From assembly GCA_030407005.1 (NCBI GenBank), contig JAUDYN010000007.1, forward strand, positions 806,001-870,000: a stretch of 64,000 nt of DNA, given 5' to 3'. How positions within the stretch are numbered: the stretch's first letter is position 1; each line of letters begins with the position of its first letter. This DNA comes from Desarmillaria ectypa (lineage: Eukaryota; Basidiomycota; Agaricomycetes; Agaricales; Physalacriaceae). Below are positions 23,721 through 34,999 of this stretch, in pieces. The position numbers and the translations under genes were made by a program. A model generated the notes under the pieces. The model worked only from the letters and a program-made list of their open reading frames with translations. It was not told the origin of the DNA and did no database searches.

Positions 23721-24522
23721 CTCCTGTTAGACCTGTGGTCTAAATATGTTTTAAGTCGCTCATTACTATTGGTGTCAAACACTGTAGATCTGATAGCACT
23801 GGCAATCTGGATGACAGCCACTGCCTTAACCAACATTCCTCATTACACTCACAGATGAGCTGAAACCTGGCACAAAAAGAAGACCACCAGGAATCGACTA
23901 CAATTACTTCTGGTCATCGATAATCAACTAGAACATAAACAAAGTGATCAGCCTGCAGGAGCTTAGCTAGAAGACCTGTCATTCTCTAGAAGATCATACC
24001 CTCCCACTGTGTACCATCCATTTCTGCCACCTACAAACTTCTGCTGAAGAAGTAATCTGTATTTATGTACCCTTTTTCTTGTCAAATCTGATTAGATCCT
24101 TTCCTTTTCTACCGTTGTGGTGAGTGGGTTATGAAATAGTATCATTGGTGTCACCGCTGATTTCATCTAGCACCTTGTTAGTACTATGATGTTATACAGT
24201 GAAATTGTCATGCAATTCAAATAGAAAGCCTCTATCATAAGATGTCAGGCACGTTTCCTTGTACTACATCTTTCAGCTTTGACCTCAGCTGCTGAATTGA
24301 CTTCAATGCATATATGACTGAGTAGCCCTGGCCTGGAATTTAAGGGTATTGGCCCATCCTGATTGTTCATCTTACTGTTGAGACAGGTAAAATTTCTTCA
24401 GAATACACTTAAGCCTTATAGAATATCATCTCGCTCAAATTCCAAGACCCTAAGGGATGAATGCGAAAGGCTAGTGGCCTCCTCAGATTAAATAATTGCA
24501 GGTGAGCCATACAGTTATATAT
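23721..24522. other. CpG-poor relic DNA, no intact gene
   Basis: Short ORFs only; likely the decayed 3' part of RING copy 4 plus older repeat DNA. The copia element at 24523 is inserted here, after TATAT. Confidence 0.4.
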
Positions 24523-24733
24523 TGTTGTAACGAGAGCAAGGAGAACATAGAAAGGATGGTAAAATACTTGCCTCTCAAGCAAGAGGTGTCCTACTTAAAT
24601 ACATTTTGTACTACTTCTAGAACTTACTACGAAATACTATGTATGTCCACTTTCATGATCCAAAGTTGATCCTGCTGAGTAAGCCAATCCTTTGAGTACA
24701 TTCTAGTACTTGCTCGGGATTGCTATCCCAACA
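24523..24733 (-). repeat. Copia 3' LTR
   Basis: 211 bp with TGTTG/CAACA ends; the partner LTR is 37334-37544. The internal side abuts the purine tract. Confidence 0.93.
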
Positions 24734-24740
24734 CTCCCCC

Positions 24741-25216
24741 TCAATTCCGAGCTCCTAAAATACCTGCAGATAGATATTCATGTAATGGTCTTAGTAGCCC
24801 TTTAGTGAATATATCTGCTAAGTTCTCCTCTGATGCGCAGTGCTGAACTTTGACTTCATTTGAAGCCATGTGCTCACAAATGAAGTGATGCCATATGTCT
24901 ATGTGCTTCAATCGCATGTGGAATATGGGGTTCTCAGTGAATTTGATTGCTGACTGATTGTCAACAAAAATAGTGGTTGCACCATCAGATGGCAATCCTA
25001 ATTCAGTTAAAATTGCCTGCAACCATATTACTTCTTGGGTTGTTTGCGAAAGGGCCATATATTCTGCCTCTATAGTGGATAGAGCTACAGTGGGCTGTTT
25101 CTTTGAACTCCAAGTAACAGCTCCCCCTGCATAGGTACAGATATAACCAGATGTTGATCTTCTATCTATCCTGTCTTCTCCCCAGTCTGAATCTGAGTAG
25201 GGTATCAGTTCATCTG
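24741..25216 (-). pseudogene. Copia RNase H and C-terminal end of Pol
   Basis: Minus-strand frame with the copia RNase H signature: EVIWLQAILTELGLP, then the FVDNQSAI core, HIDIWHHFICEH and ENLADIFTKGL near the C-terminus. It would have been continuous with the RT part at 33715-34729 before the gypsy insertion between them (junction TAGTC). RNase H removes the RNA strand during reverse transcription. It ends normally close to the 3' LTR. Confidence 0.88.
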
Positions 25217-25221
25217 TAGTC

Positions 25222-25644
25222 TGTTATGCACCGACTTGGGCATGTGACTTGGGACAGTCAGCTGATCCTCTCTGGGCCATTACGCGTTCGAACGATCACC
25301 CAATTGAGAGAACTACGCTAATAGTCTTTAGTGTAGTGCGAGTAAGAGGTTTATAGTGTTAATTAAAACAAGAGATAGAGTACAATGGGCTAATGTACTC
25401 TATTTATATAGTATTTCTACGGCGTTATATTTAGATGAAACGTTACAGTCCATGCACAAACGGTGTCGAAAGAGGACGATCCAGGAGGATCATAGAACCA
25501 ATGGTAACCGTCTGGGGTGACAGACGGTGAGAACGAGGGTAGTGGTCGGTGAATAGCTGGATACAAGTCGGTTTCTGGGCTAGATTAGATGGATGAGTCA
25601 TGGATATGACTCAGATAAGATAAGATAACGGAAAAATCGTAATA
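25222..25644 (-). repeat. Gypsy 3' LTR
   Basis: 423 bp, TGTTATGCACC...CGTAATA on the plus strand; paired with 33292-33714. Confidence 0.95.
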
Positions 25645-25676
25645 TTACCCCCTTGTTAAAGCAGTCGTCCAGACTG

Positions 25677-28600
25677 CTAAGGCTCTTCCAAAGGGGTGTC
25701 GTGTTGTGTTGCGATTTGACTGATCCAGTACTGATCAATCAACTTTTTCCATATTTCTTCGTCTGGATTGATGATCCATTTGATGTGTCCATCTGTTCTT
25801 TTGGCGAGGTAGGCTACGTCACCATGTTCCAAATATTTGTGGTCCAGTATCTTGACCACTATTTTCCTGGTTGCGATTTTTGGAGTATATATGGCGCGGT
25901 TTACGTTGGCCTGATACTCTTGGATTGCTTCTGAGGCGTTCTTCATTTCGTTTTCTCTGACCCATGAATTGTGTTCACGAGTCCATCCCTTCCATTTGAC
26001 TAGGTAATCCGTGACTTTCCTAGCTGGTTGTCCTTGCTTGGATCGTACTTTTCTGGTACGCGAGTCTAAGACTTCTTCAATTTCGTACTCTTCTTGACCG
26101 TCGACGAGGTCCAGAGGGGGAGGCGGCGGTTGTTCTTGGTTTACGAATGAAGGTGCGACATATGGAGTTAGCAGCTTCTCATTAAACCGGGGATGGATTT
26201 TCCAATGAGGCGGTAGCTTTAGCTTGTAGGCTGTCGCTCCTGACTTTTTGATGATCTCGAACGGTCCCGTTCGTTTGTCATTGAGTTTTTTCTTTGGTCG
26301 AGGAAGATGAAGGTTGGCGGTGTCCAGCCATACCTTATCTCCAATCTGGTATTCTCTTTGAATCTGCTTTTTCTTGTTGTATTGCGCCTTCATTTGTGCC
26401 GCGGCTTTCTCCAGTGCTTCATGGACCTCTTTATGGACTTTGGCCATAGTTTCCGTGAAGTCAACGGCTGTAGGGTTTGCGAAACCGGTTTTCTGTATGG
26501 ACTCAGGAATGAGTCGAGGGTTTCGTCTGTATAAGGCCATGAAAGGACTTTTGCCCATGGCCGAGTGGACTCGGTTATTGTGGGCGAATTCGGCAAGGGG
26601 TAGTCATGCTACCCAGTCGGTCTGTTGGTGGTTGACAAAGATCCAGAGGTATTTTTCAACCTCCTGGTTGACTCTCTCTGTTTGTCCATCTGTCTGCGGG
26701 TGATATGCCATAGACGCGTTCTGGGTGATGTTTAGCATTCGGTAGAGTTCTTTCATGAATGCTGAGATGAATTGGGATCCTCTGTCAGAGATGACTACTT
26801 GCGGCATTCCATGCTTTGCATATACTTGGTTGCGAAGGATTAATGCCCATCCTTCCACGGATAACTCCTCGTTGCATGGAATTAAGAGGATGTTCTTGGA
26901 GAAATGATCTACAATGACCAGTAAAGCGTCAAATCCGTCTGACTCAGGGAGTCCAGTGACCATATCCACTGAGATATGCGTCCATGGTGTATCGGGAATT
27001 GCATTGGGATGGAGAGGGGCCGCCTTGGCCTGCGTGTCGCTCTTCATCCTTTGACAGGTCTCACATCCCTTGATGTAAGATTCCACGTCCTTCTTCATCT
27101 TAGGCCACCAATACTCACGAAGTATGAGTTCTTTGGTTTTGGCGATTCCGGGGTGTCCAGCGGTGATATGATCATGGAATTGTGCAATGATCTCACCACG
27201 TAGCATCGAGTCGTTGGGGACATAGACTCGTCCGTCGTACCACAGGATTTCGTTCTCCTGTGTGATTCCCCTTTCGTGGTTGAGGGATTTTTCGATCCCC
27301 TGGTCCCACTGCTCCTTCTGCTTTGTTGCGTCTCTTATACGCGTGATTCTTTCTTCCGTGGTTGGTATTATCAAGGCGTGAAAGTGTTCCGGGGATAGAA
27401 CGACAATGTCTTTGTTGTCTTCTTTTCCCTGATCATGATCATCTCATCTACTGAGAAGATCAGCCTTCTGATTAGCGGTTCCAGCTTTGTGTTGAAGGAT
27501 AAAGTGGTATTCCGCTAGTTCAGTGACCCATTGTGCTTGTCGGCGATTCAACTTCTGAGGTTTTCAGAAGTACTGGAGATTCTGGTGGTCAGTCCAGATC
27601 TCGATGGTTTCTTTGGCGCCCATGAGATAATGACGCCATTCCTCTAACGCTAACATGATGGCTAGCAACTCTTTGTCATAGATCTCATAGTTGTGCTCGG
27701 TAGCGGTGAGCGCCTTGGACATAAAAGCGACAGGTCTCCATTTGCCTTCTTTTTCTTGGCTGAGTACAGCGCCAATGGCTCCGTCACTCGCATCTGCTTC
27801 TACTCAGAACTTTCCATCGTCCGAAGGAATCGTTAGAACTACATTTGTCGTCATCAGCTTCTTGATCTGGTCAAATGCCTGTTCTTGTTCTGATCCCCAG
27901 GTCCAGTCTACTTTTCCGGTCAACTGGGTGAGGGGACAGACTATCTTGGAATAGTCTTTGATGAACTTTCGATAGAAGTTCGTGAAACCTAGGAAGGATT
28001 GTAGTTCCTTCTTTTTCGTTGGGATTGGCCATTCCACTATTCCTGCTATCTTGACTGGGTCCATGCGAATGGCATCTTTGCTGATGATAACCCCAAGGTA
28101 TTCAGTCTCGAGCACCTCAAACTTGCATTTCTCGGCTTTGAGGAATAATTTGTTTTCTCGAAGTCGCTGGAGTACTTGTCGTACTATGTTCCGGTGTTCT
28201 GTCAAGGATTTTGTGAAAATGAGTATGTCATTGAGGTAAATGGTGACCTTTCCTCCGGTGATCAAATCCTTGAATATGTCGTTCATCATCCACTGGAATG
28301 TGGCTGGTGAATTTGTGAGCCCAAAGAACATTACCGTGGGTTCAAAGAGCCCTCGGTTAGTTCTGAACGCGGCTTTCTCTTCGTCTCCATCTCGAATACG
28401 GACATTGTTGTAACCCCATCGTATGTCCAACTTGGAGAAGTATTTGGCTCCTCGTAATTTGTCGATTAGCTCGGAGATGAGCGGGAGGGGATAACGATTT
28501 TTGATCATCATTTCATTCAGTTTTCGATAATCCTGAACTGGTCGTAGAGAGCCGTCCTTTTTCTTGACGAAGAAGAAGGGAGAGGTGAACGGGGATTTCG

Positions 28601-30565
28601 AGGGATGGATGCATCCTGAGTCTAAGTTCTCATCTAAGAACTTATCCAATTGTTCCTGCTCATTGTGATTGAGCGGGTACACCTTGCAATCTAAGGTGGA
28701 TTTCGCGTTGGGGATTAGCTCGATAGCATGGTCCCAGGGTCTTCGTTCTGGTAACTCGTCAAAGCTTTCTTTAGAGAATAAATCTCTAAAGCTTTGATAC
28801 TGAGGAGGCACGAGCTCCTCAAACGTCTGCTTTGGTTTTTCAGCGTTAGCTGCAGCTGCTAACTCATTTGCATGATGGATGGCACGAAGGATGATTTCTT
28901 CTTGCATATTGACGGCAAGAATACTTTCTCCTTCTTCGAGCTCTTCATCCCATCGGTCTTCTTCATCTGCGTCTGGCAGGGTGAAGTAGTTCTGAACACA
29001 GTGACATCGTCCGAATGTCAAGGTCCCTGCTTTCCAGTTGACGAAAGGGTTGTGGCGTTTAAGCCAGTCGTGTCCCAAGTATACGGTTTTGGAACCTAAG
29101 TCTGTGACTGCAAGGTCAATGCGCTTGCTGTGTCCTCCAATTGTCATTCGTAGTTCTATGAACTCGGTGACGTCCCCTGCCTTATTGCGCGTTCCATCGG
29201 CATTATAGACCAGTATAGGGGCTGCGGCCTTCCTGGTGTCCAACTGGTGTTGTTGGACGTATGTTCGGTTGATAGAGCTGCCCGTGCAACCGCTATCCAA
29301 CAACGCTCGGGTTGTCAATACCCTTTTCCCGGTACATGGGGAAAGTTGGATGTCTACCAAGAAGTCCCAACCGGAACTCTTGGTGCTGTGAATATAGCGA
29401 ATGGGTTCATGTAATTCATAGAGCTGTTCCCAGGCAATGCTCTCTCCCATTTGTAAGCTTCAAATGAGCTCATCATCGATTTCTCCAAGTTGTTTGGGGT
29501 GTACCCAAATGGAGAGAACCGCTTCAGCATTTGCCAAGTTCTTGGAGTCGTGTATAGCGCGCATCATCCAGTCAATTCCAAATGGTTTGAACCATTGGAA
29601 TCCGTCTCGCTTCCCTGTGTATTCAGAAGACTTTTCCTGCTTCCCCATACATTTGGAAGCGATTGATACCCCCTTGTCAGGATAGGTATCGAGTTCGATG
29701 CTTCCCCGTACATTCGGAAGGTCAAGATTCTGTTTTTCTGGTGTTCTGCATATCAGGGTACTGGCTTTGGATTGGCTGTCTTGCCACATCCTAAACGCCG
29801 TATCATCTTCTTCGTCGGGTACTTCAACGACGGTAGTTCTGCTGAAATGCCCCCTTTTTACTGCCTGGGCGCTAGCGGGATCCTGTCCCTTTTCCTCGGC
29901 CAGCACCACTTGCGACGGAGTTTGAAGTTCCTTGGTCATTGACTCCCAGCTAGTGCCTAAGGCGACCTTCGCATGGTTGTTAACCCTGCAACTTACCGGC
30001 CCGGTTTGGTACTCAGCTTCGTCAAGTTTTCCACTCCCCGGACCGGTTCGTCTGGGTAGAGCCTGGCCTTGGTTAGAGGCACTGTCCTGGTCCTCCGCCG
30101 ACCCTGGCGGAACTGGTGAGCTTGCCCCGCTGCTCAAAGCGGGTACTGGGACGGTCGGACTTCTGGGAGGCCCGAAGGAGTCCCACCTACTGGTCCCTGC
30201 TCATCGCTGTGTGCTCAGTGGCATATCCGGTGAGCACTGCTCATTGGACTTTGTTGCGGCGCCAACACCACTTGGCAAGTCCCGCTCCAGTTCGTCGGAG
30301 GTTCGGGATTTGTCACTACAGATACTAGTGTCAGCATCTTCTAGCAGTATGACATACCTGTTTGTCTTTGATGATTCTTTCTTTGTCTTCGGCTTCGGTG
30401 AAGTCATAGATATATTCTTTGTAGGTAATTTTCTGTTTTCATAGTAATTAGTCCGACCCGCGGAAGCCGAGGACACACCTTGAGACTTGGGCGTGCAAGG
30501 GGAATCGAACCCTTGACGCCCTACTCTTTTACCTCCTCGATCTTGGAGGTGCTTGGCACCACTGC
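25677..30565 (-). pseudogene. Gypsy Pol polyprotein (PR-RT-RH-IN-chromodomain), interrupted by TGA codons
   Basis: One long minus-strand frame. Aspartic protease motif LLDSGCTGSS lies at about 29280. RT has motif A KLDI intact, but the active-site box reads YLND instead of YLDD (28227-28238). RNase H contains VEADASDGAIGAVLSQE. Integrase has an HHCC finger (HPGIAKTKE..CETCQRMK) and intact D-D-E residues (SVDMVTG, ISDRGSQF, HPQTDGQTERVNQ). The C-terminal chromodomain (EYEIEEVLDSR..YLVKWKGW) targets integration to heterochromatin in this group. TGA codons at 30201, 29460, 27804, 27564, 27444 and 26604 (lowest coordinate of each) break the frame. Each sits where arginine fits the context, as expected from CGA to TGA. 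Pol opens in the -1 frame relative to Gag near 30565 and overlaps Gag's end by about 45 bp. It ends at 25677, close to the LTR. Confidence 0.93.
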
Positions 30566-33232
30566 GTCAGTGGGCCCCACGTATCTCACTACGTTCTTCT
30601 CTTTTCTTGTAGGGCAATCCCTGCTCAGGTGACCCTTTTGGTCGCACCTGAAACAGCGCCCCTCGGCTCATTGCCGGTCTACGTCCATGGGTTTCCCCGC
30701 CCCCCCGTACGTCGTCCACTTACCGGTTCCAACATCGCGACCAGCTCCTCCACTCCCAGCACTCGGCTTTGGAGCCGAGGGACTTGTCGCCCAAGCGGTG
30801 TTTTTACTGCTGGGTTGTTGTTGCTGGGGACGCGGGCCCTGCTTCTGGCCGTCCCGAGGCGTACTTGTGGTCTGATCAAAGACCCATTTCTGCTGTCACT
30901 CTTCATACATCCTGAGGATGCGTTCCTTCCATTCCGGGTATGAGCGCGGAATGCTCACCCCCATATTCAAGATAAAGGTGGTATACGAACTAGGCACTCC
31001 TAGTCGTACCACCTTTACCATTGCGCCGCATTCCACCTCGTCGGATCTCTGGCCCGCTAGCTTTGCTTCTTCTTCCAGCTTCTGGAAGTAGTGGGAGGCA
31101 GGCTGTGCTCCCATGCGCAAGTCAAACATGCGCTTCTCGTGGATTTCCTCGATTGCCGGATCTCAGAATTGTCATGTGACTAGGTCGACAAAGTCGGCCC
31201 AGTCGGAGTATCGGAAGTGGGTGGTGGTGCCATCAAAGGCATCGCCTACCCAGTATTCGGGTCTCTTGTAGACCCACCAATCCTTGGCAGCACCCTCGAA
31301 GTGGAATGTCGCGAATAGTACCAGGTGCGATGGCACCTGGAAATAGTGTCTAAACACTTCAAAATAAGCGATGCAATCACCTATGAAGCATTCAATATCG
31401 TCATGGTCCCCCTTGAATGGGGCGGGGACCTTGACGAGGGTCGGCTTGATGCCCAGGTAGGGGGCATCAGCGGCAGCATTCCTGACCAGATTCGGGATTG
31501 GGTCAGGTGGTCCCTGACCAGGGGGCAGTCTTGGGATCGAGAATCGATCCGGCCTGTACCCTGGGTAGCCTCTTGGCGGTCCCAGTGGTCTTCCCCTCTC
31601 CGGCTCCTTCTCGCGCTCTTGGACTTGGAGGTAATCCGCCAATGTCTTGCGAGCGGCGTCCTCCTTGTCGAGCTCGTTGCGCATTTCTGCTATGCGCCGC
31701 TCTTTCTCCTGTAACTCGGTCCGCATCTGCTGCCAAGTTTCTTCTGCCGTGGCAGGGGTTCTTGACGCCCCTGCGGCGGTATTTCCTGCAGGGACTCCTT
31801 CTGTTTTCATTTCTTCTCCCGCCCCTGCAAAGAGAAGACTACCACCCTGATAGGGGTGGTATCCTTGGTGACATGCCCTATGATGAGGAGGCGAGTCGGG
31901 AAGTGGTCGTGGGCTTACGACCAGGGTATCCGGTGGATGATCTGGATAAATTTCATATTGAGGGTGGTGGTATCCCATCCCTCCATAGTAACCTGTATCG
32001 TAGGTAAACGTATTGTATTGAGGCTCCTCCTCCTCAATCCTCTTGTGCCACCTCCAACCTCCAGAGATGCTGGAGGGTCCTGTCCAGCTCTCGTTGCTCC
32101 CATGGGGTCCTGGGTAATAACCCTGGAAAGCGATCCCCTGCGGAGGGGCGGAAGATTGACCAGTCGCGATTGGTGCAAATCCGGTGATTGACGATGAGGG
32201 CCCTGGCATTGCTAGGGCCTTCCATTGGTACCTGGATGGGGTCGCCCCTGTTGAGGGCGAGCCAATCATCCATTTCCATTCTGGGTTCATCCCAGAGATC
32301 ACAGGCTTCGACATCCCTTCGTCGAATTTCCCATGCTGCGGTCTGGTATGGACCGAATAGTCTCCGATCGTAGTCGGAGAGTTCTGGCCAGATGTAATCG
32401 GGCCTGTCTGGATTGAAGGGGTCATCAGGGGCTTGGGGAGTGGCCGGGACTGGGGCGTTGTCTCCGACAATGTTGTCGTCGGACTCGTCATCGGAGATTT
32501 CGATGATGGGGAGGGAGGAGAGGGAGAACTCTTCCTTGTCTGGCCACTGCTCACAGCTCCAGGGGCCGTAAGGGTGGTTTCGATCCATGCCGGGATCATC
32601 GGGGTGTCGGGGTCCAGAGTATTCGGACCCGCTGTTGCTGTTGCTGTTGAGCGATGGGGAGTCGGACCTTCGCTGGGATATGCGAAGGGCAGGGGTTCTT
32701 GGATGAGGGGGGGGGCCAGGGTATGGGGGCGGGGGTTCATCCCATCAGTCCATATGTCCCCCTCATGTTCCTCGGTCTCCTCGGGACCGGCTGCTGGTTG
32801 CTCCAGTGCAACGGTGGGTCGTTCCATCTGGTGACGGAGGAGGACGGCTCTCGCGTTGTAAGCACGAGTGGATCAGGCAATCTGGGCCCAAAGTTCTGCG
32901 ATCCCTGGAGACGGGGGTCGCGAGTTACTGCTCTCCTCAGAGGAGGAGGAAGGCCTGACAATGAATCGGGCCCAGGGACGAACGAGTGGTAACTCTTCTC
33001 GTTCTCCCAGTCTTGCAGGGGGTAGCCTCCAGGGAAGGTCATGGGTGATGGGTGGAGTGGGACGGGGTTCTGGTTCTGGTCTCCGGGGTTGCCTTCTTAA
33101 CAAGGCCCGGATTTCTTCCTTGTAGATAAGTACAGTGAGGGCCGTAAAGAAAGATAGTAATATGGCACCGCCAATGGCGACGCCGAGGGAAACGGTTCGG
33201 GGTTCTTGAGAATTTCTGTCTTCTCTGGACAT
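30521..33232 (-). pseudogene. Gypsy Gag with N-terminal membrane segment, interrupted by TGA codons
   Basis: Starts at ATG 33232. Residues about 14-36 are a strongly hydrophobic segment (VSLGVAIGGAILLSFFTAL) followed by basic residues, predicting a membrane anchor, which is not usual for Gag. A Pro/Ser/Thr-rich middle follows, then a coiled-coil stretch (ELQEKERRIAEMRNELDKED). The retrotransposon Gag domain (VPAPFKGDHDDIECFIGDC..GAAKDWW) comes next. A CCHC zinc knuckle (C-F-R-C-D-Q-K-G-H-L-S-R-D-C, 30614-30655) ends the protein at TAG 30521-30523. In-frame TGA at 32873, 31172, 31163, 30896 and 30668 again replace expected arginine. Between about 32588 and 32034 a different frame looks more protein-like, suggesting a pair of indels or overlapping coding. 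Confidence 0.85.
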
Positions 33233-33291
33233 GAGAAATTTCTTCTATACGGCTAGCGTACTGGAAGAAGAATGGATAATCTCTTGTTTTA

Positions 33292-33714
33292 TGTTATGCA
33301 CCGACTTGGGCACGTGACTTGGGACAGTCAGCTGATCCTCTCTGGGCCGTTACGCGTTCGAACGATCACCCAATTGAGAGAACTACACTAATAGTCTTTA
33401 GTGTAGTGTGAGTAAGAGGTTTATAGTGTTAATTAAAACAAGAGATAGAGTACAATGGGCTAATGTACTCTGTTTATATAGTATTTCTACGGCGTTATAT
33501 TTAGATGAAACGTTACAGTCCATGCACAAATGGTGTCGAAAGAGGATGATCCAGGAGGATCATAGAACCAATGGTAACCGTCTGGGGTGACAGACGGTGA
33601 GAACGAGGGTAGTGGTCAGTGAATAGCTGGATACAAGTCGGTTTCTGGGCTAGATTAGATGGATGAGTCATGGATATGACTCGGATAAGATAAGATAATG
33701 GAAAAATCGTAACA
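33292..33714 (-). repeat. Gypsy 5' LTR
   Basis: 423 bp, TGTTATGCACC...CGTAACA on the plus strand. The internal side begins TAAAACAAGAGATTATCC on the minus strand; I could not match this to a tRNA primer-binding site. Confidence 0.95.
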
Positions 33715-34735
33715 TAGTCCCTCCATATGTGATACCAAAATCCAGAGTCCCCTTCAAGTAACAGCAAACTCGTTTCAGAGCTGTGACATGCTCAGCAGCT
33801 GGATTTTGTACATATTTACTCAATTCCATGACAGCATATGCAATATCAGGCTGAGATCCATTGGCTGCATACATCAGAGATCTGACACCAGTATGGTAAT
33901 ATTGCCTGGTGGCTGTGTCAGTGCTCTGGGGATCGTCTTCAGGGATTTTCTCTAGCCATACATTCAGGTCCATAGGCATTTTGACTGGTTTGCAGTCTTT
34001 CATGCCCATTTGCTCAAGTACCTTCAAAATATATGCCTTTTGTGATAAGGTAATGGTACCCTTCTCCCAATTCCTGTCTATCTTTATGCCCAATATGTAT
34101 TGAATCTCCCCCATGTCTGTAACATTTAGCTTCTTCTTAAGCTCTTCTTTTATAATAGACATGGTTTCATCATCTGAGGCAAGCAGTGTCATGTCGTCTA
34201 CATGCACAGCTACAATTATAGGACCAGAATCCATCTGTCTGATATACACACATTGATTGCTAATCAATCTCATATATCTGAGTCCCAAAAAGGTAGCATT
34301 TAATTTCTCATTCCAAACTTGGCCAGATTGCTTGAGTCCATATAATTTCAACTTGAGGTGTGCCACCTTGCCACTCCCATCAGAATATTCAGGTGGCTGT
34401 GCCATATAAATAGATTCATTGAGCTTTCCATTTAAGTAGGCTCCAATGATATTCATTCCATGAATAATCAGGTTTCTTTGTGCGGCAATGGCCATAAGTA
34501 GGCAGAATGTGTCCAGCCTAACTATGGGTGCATATGTCTCAAAGAAATCAATTCTGGGTTTCTGTGAAAATCCTTTTGCAACGAGTCTGGCTTTGTGCCT
34601 GGTGATTTTCCCATCACCATCTCTTTTCAGCCTGTAGGTCCACTTGCAATCAACAAGCGACCTATCCTGAGGTAATTCTTCCAGCTGCCATGTGCCTAGA
34701 GAAGTCAATAGATTATATTCTTCATCCATTGCTTT
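33715..34735 (-). pseudogene. Copia reverse transcriptase (truncated by gypsy insertion)
   Basis: About 340 residues of RVT_2-type RT: EEYNLLTSLGTWQLEELP, VDCKWTYRLKRDGDG, RLVAKGFSQK, then GAYLNGKLNE and the catalytic box HVDDMTLLAS. Motif A reads MNIIGAYLNG where copia has M-D-V/I, so the first catalytic Asp is Asn (34451-34453). The last ~15 residues before 33715 are read from gypsy LTR sequence. The true continuation is at 25216 and below. Reverse transcription by this copy is therefore impossible twice over. Confidence 0.9.
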
Positions 34736-34999
34736 CTTCTAATGATGCCAATCTGGCCTTGTTTTGGCTTCTTCAAGGCTTAATGGCTCATCACTGAGAT
34801 TATCTGCAGTCTCCAGTGGTTCCTTTGTTACTTCCTGCTGCTTCTCTGGCAATTTCGTGCCTCGTGAGGCTGGATTATTAAGAAACCGGTAACTTGGTGG
34901 GGCTACTGATGCAATCCAGACCAATTTGTCACATGGCTAAATCATCTTCCCATGCCATACAGGTAACTTTGATTTGGTTGCCAGATCATCAAGGGGCAT

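Larger units (their letters stand above)
25222..33714 (-). mobile_element. Ty3/gypsy chromovirus, complete but with point-mutated ORFs
   Basis: LTRs 25222-25644 and 33292-33714 (423 bp each), with duplication TAGTC on both flanks (25217-25221 and 33715-33719). Minus strand: Gag (33232-30521), then Pol (about 30565-25677) in the -1 frame, in the order protease, RT, RNase H, integrase, chromodomain. The polypurine tract (AACAAGGGGG on minus) adjoins the 3' LTR at about 25645-25656. The LTRs differ at about 11 of 423 positions (97.4% identical), all transitions and mostly at CpG. Gag and Pol carry in-frame TGA codons, so this copy cannot make full proteins. It inserted into the copia RT/RNase H region. 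Confidence 0.96.

Noticed and set aside
28751..28800. Short palindrome AAAGCTTTAGAGA near AGCTTTCTTTAGAGAATA in gypsy Pol, also at about 60920
   Set aside because: Conserved in both gypsy copies because it is coding sequence (LFSKESFDEL region); no sign of a separate regulatory element.
29932..30444. Plus-strand ORF of 170 codons
   Set aside because: Antisense shadow of gypsy Pol, low-complexity translation, no homologous feature in the second copy.
30488..30590. tRNA-like T-arm (GGGTTCGATTCCC on the minus strand)
   Set aside because: It lies inside the gag-pol overlap of the gypsy element and is coding there. The homologous stretch in the second copy (about 62690) has mutated with the rest, and no acceptor, D- or anticodon arm could be drawn.
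31498..32007. Plus-strand ORF of 169 codons
   Set aside because: Antisense to gypsy Gag; composition follows the reverse complement of Gag's Pro/Gly-rich region.
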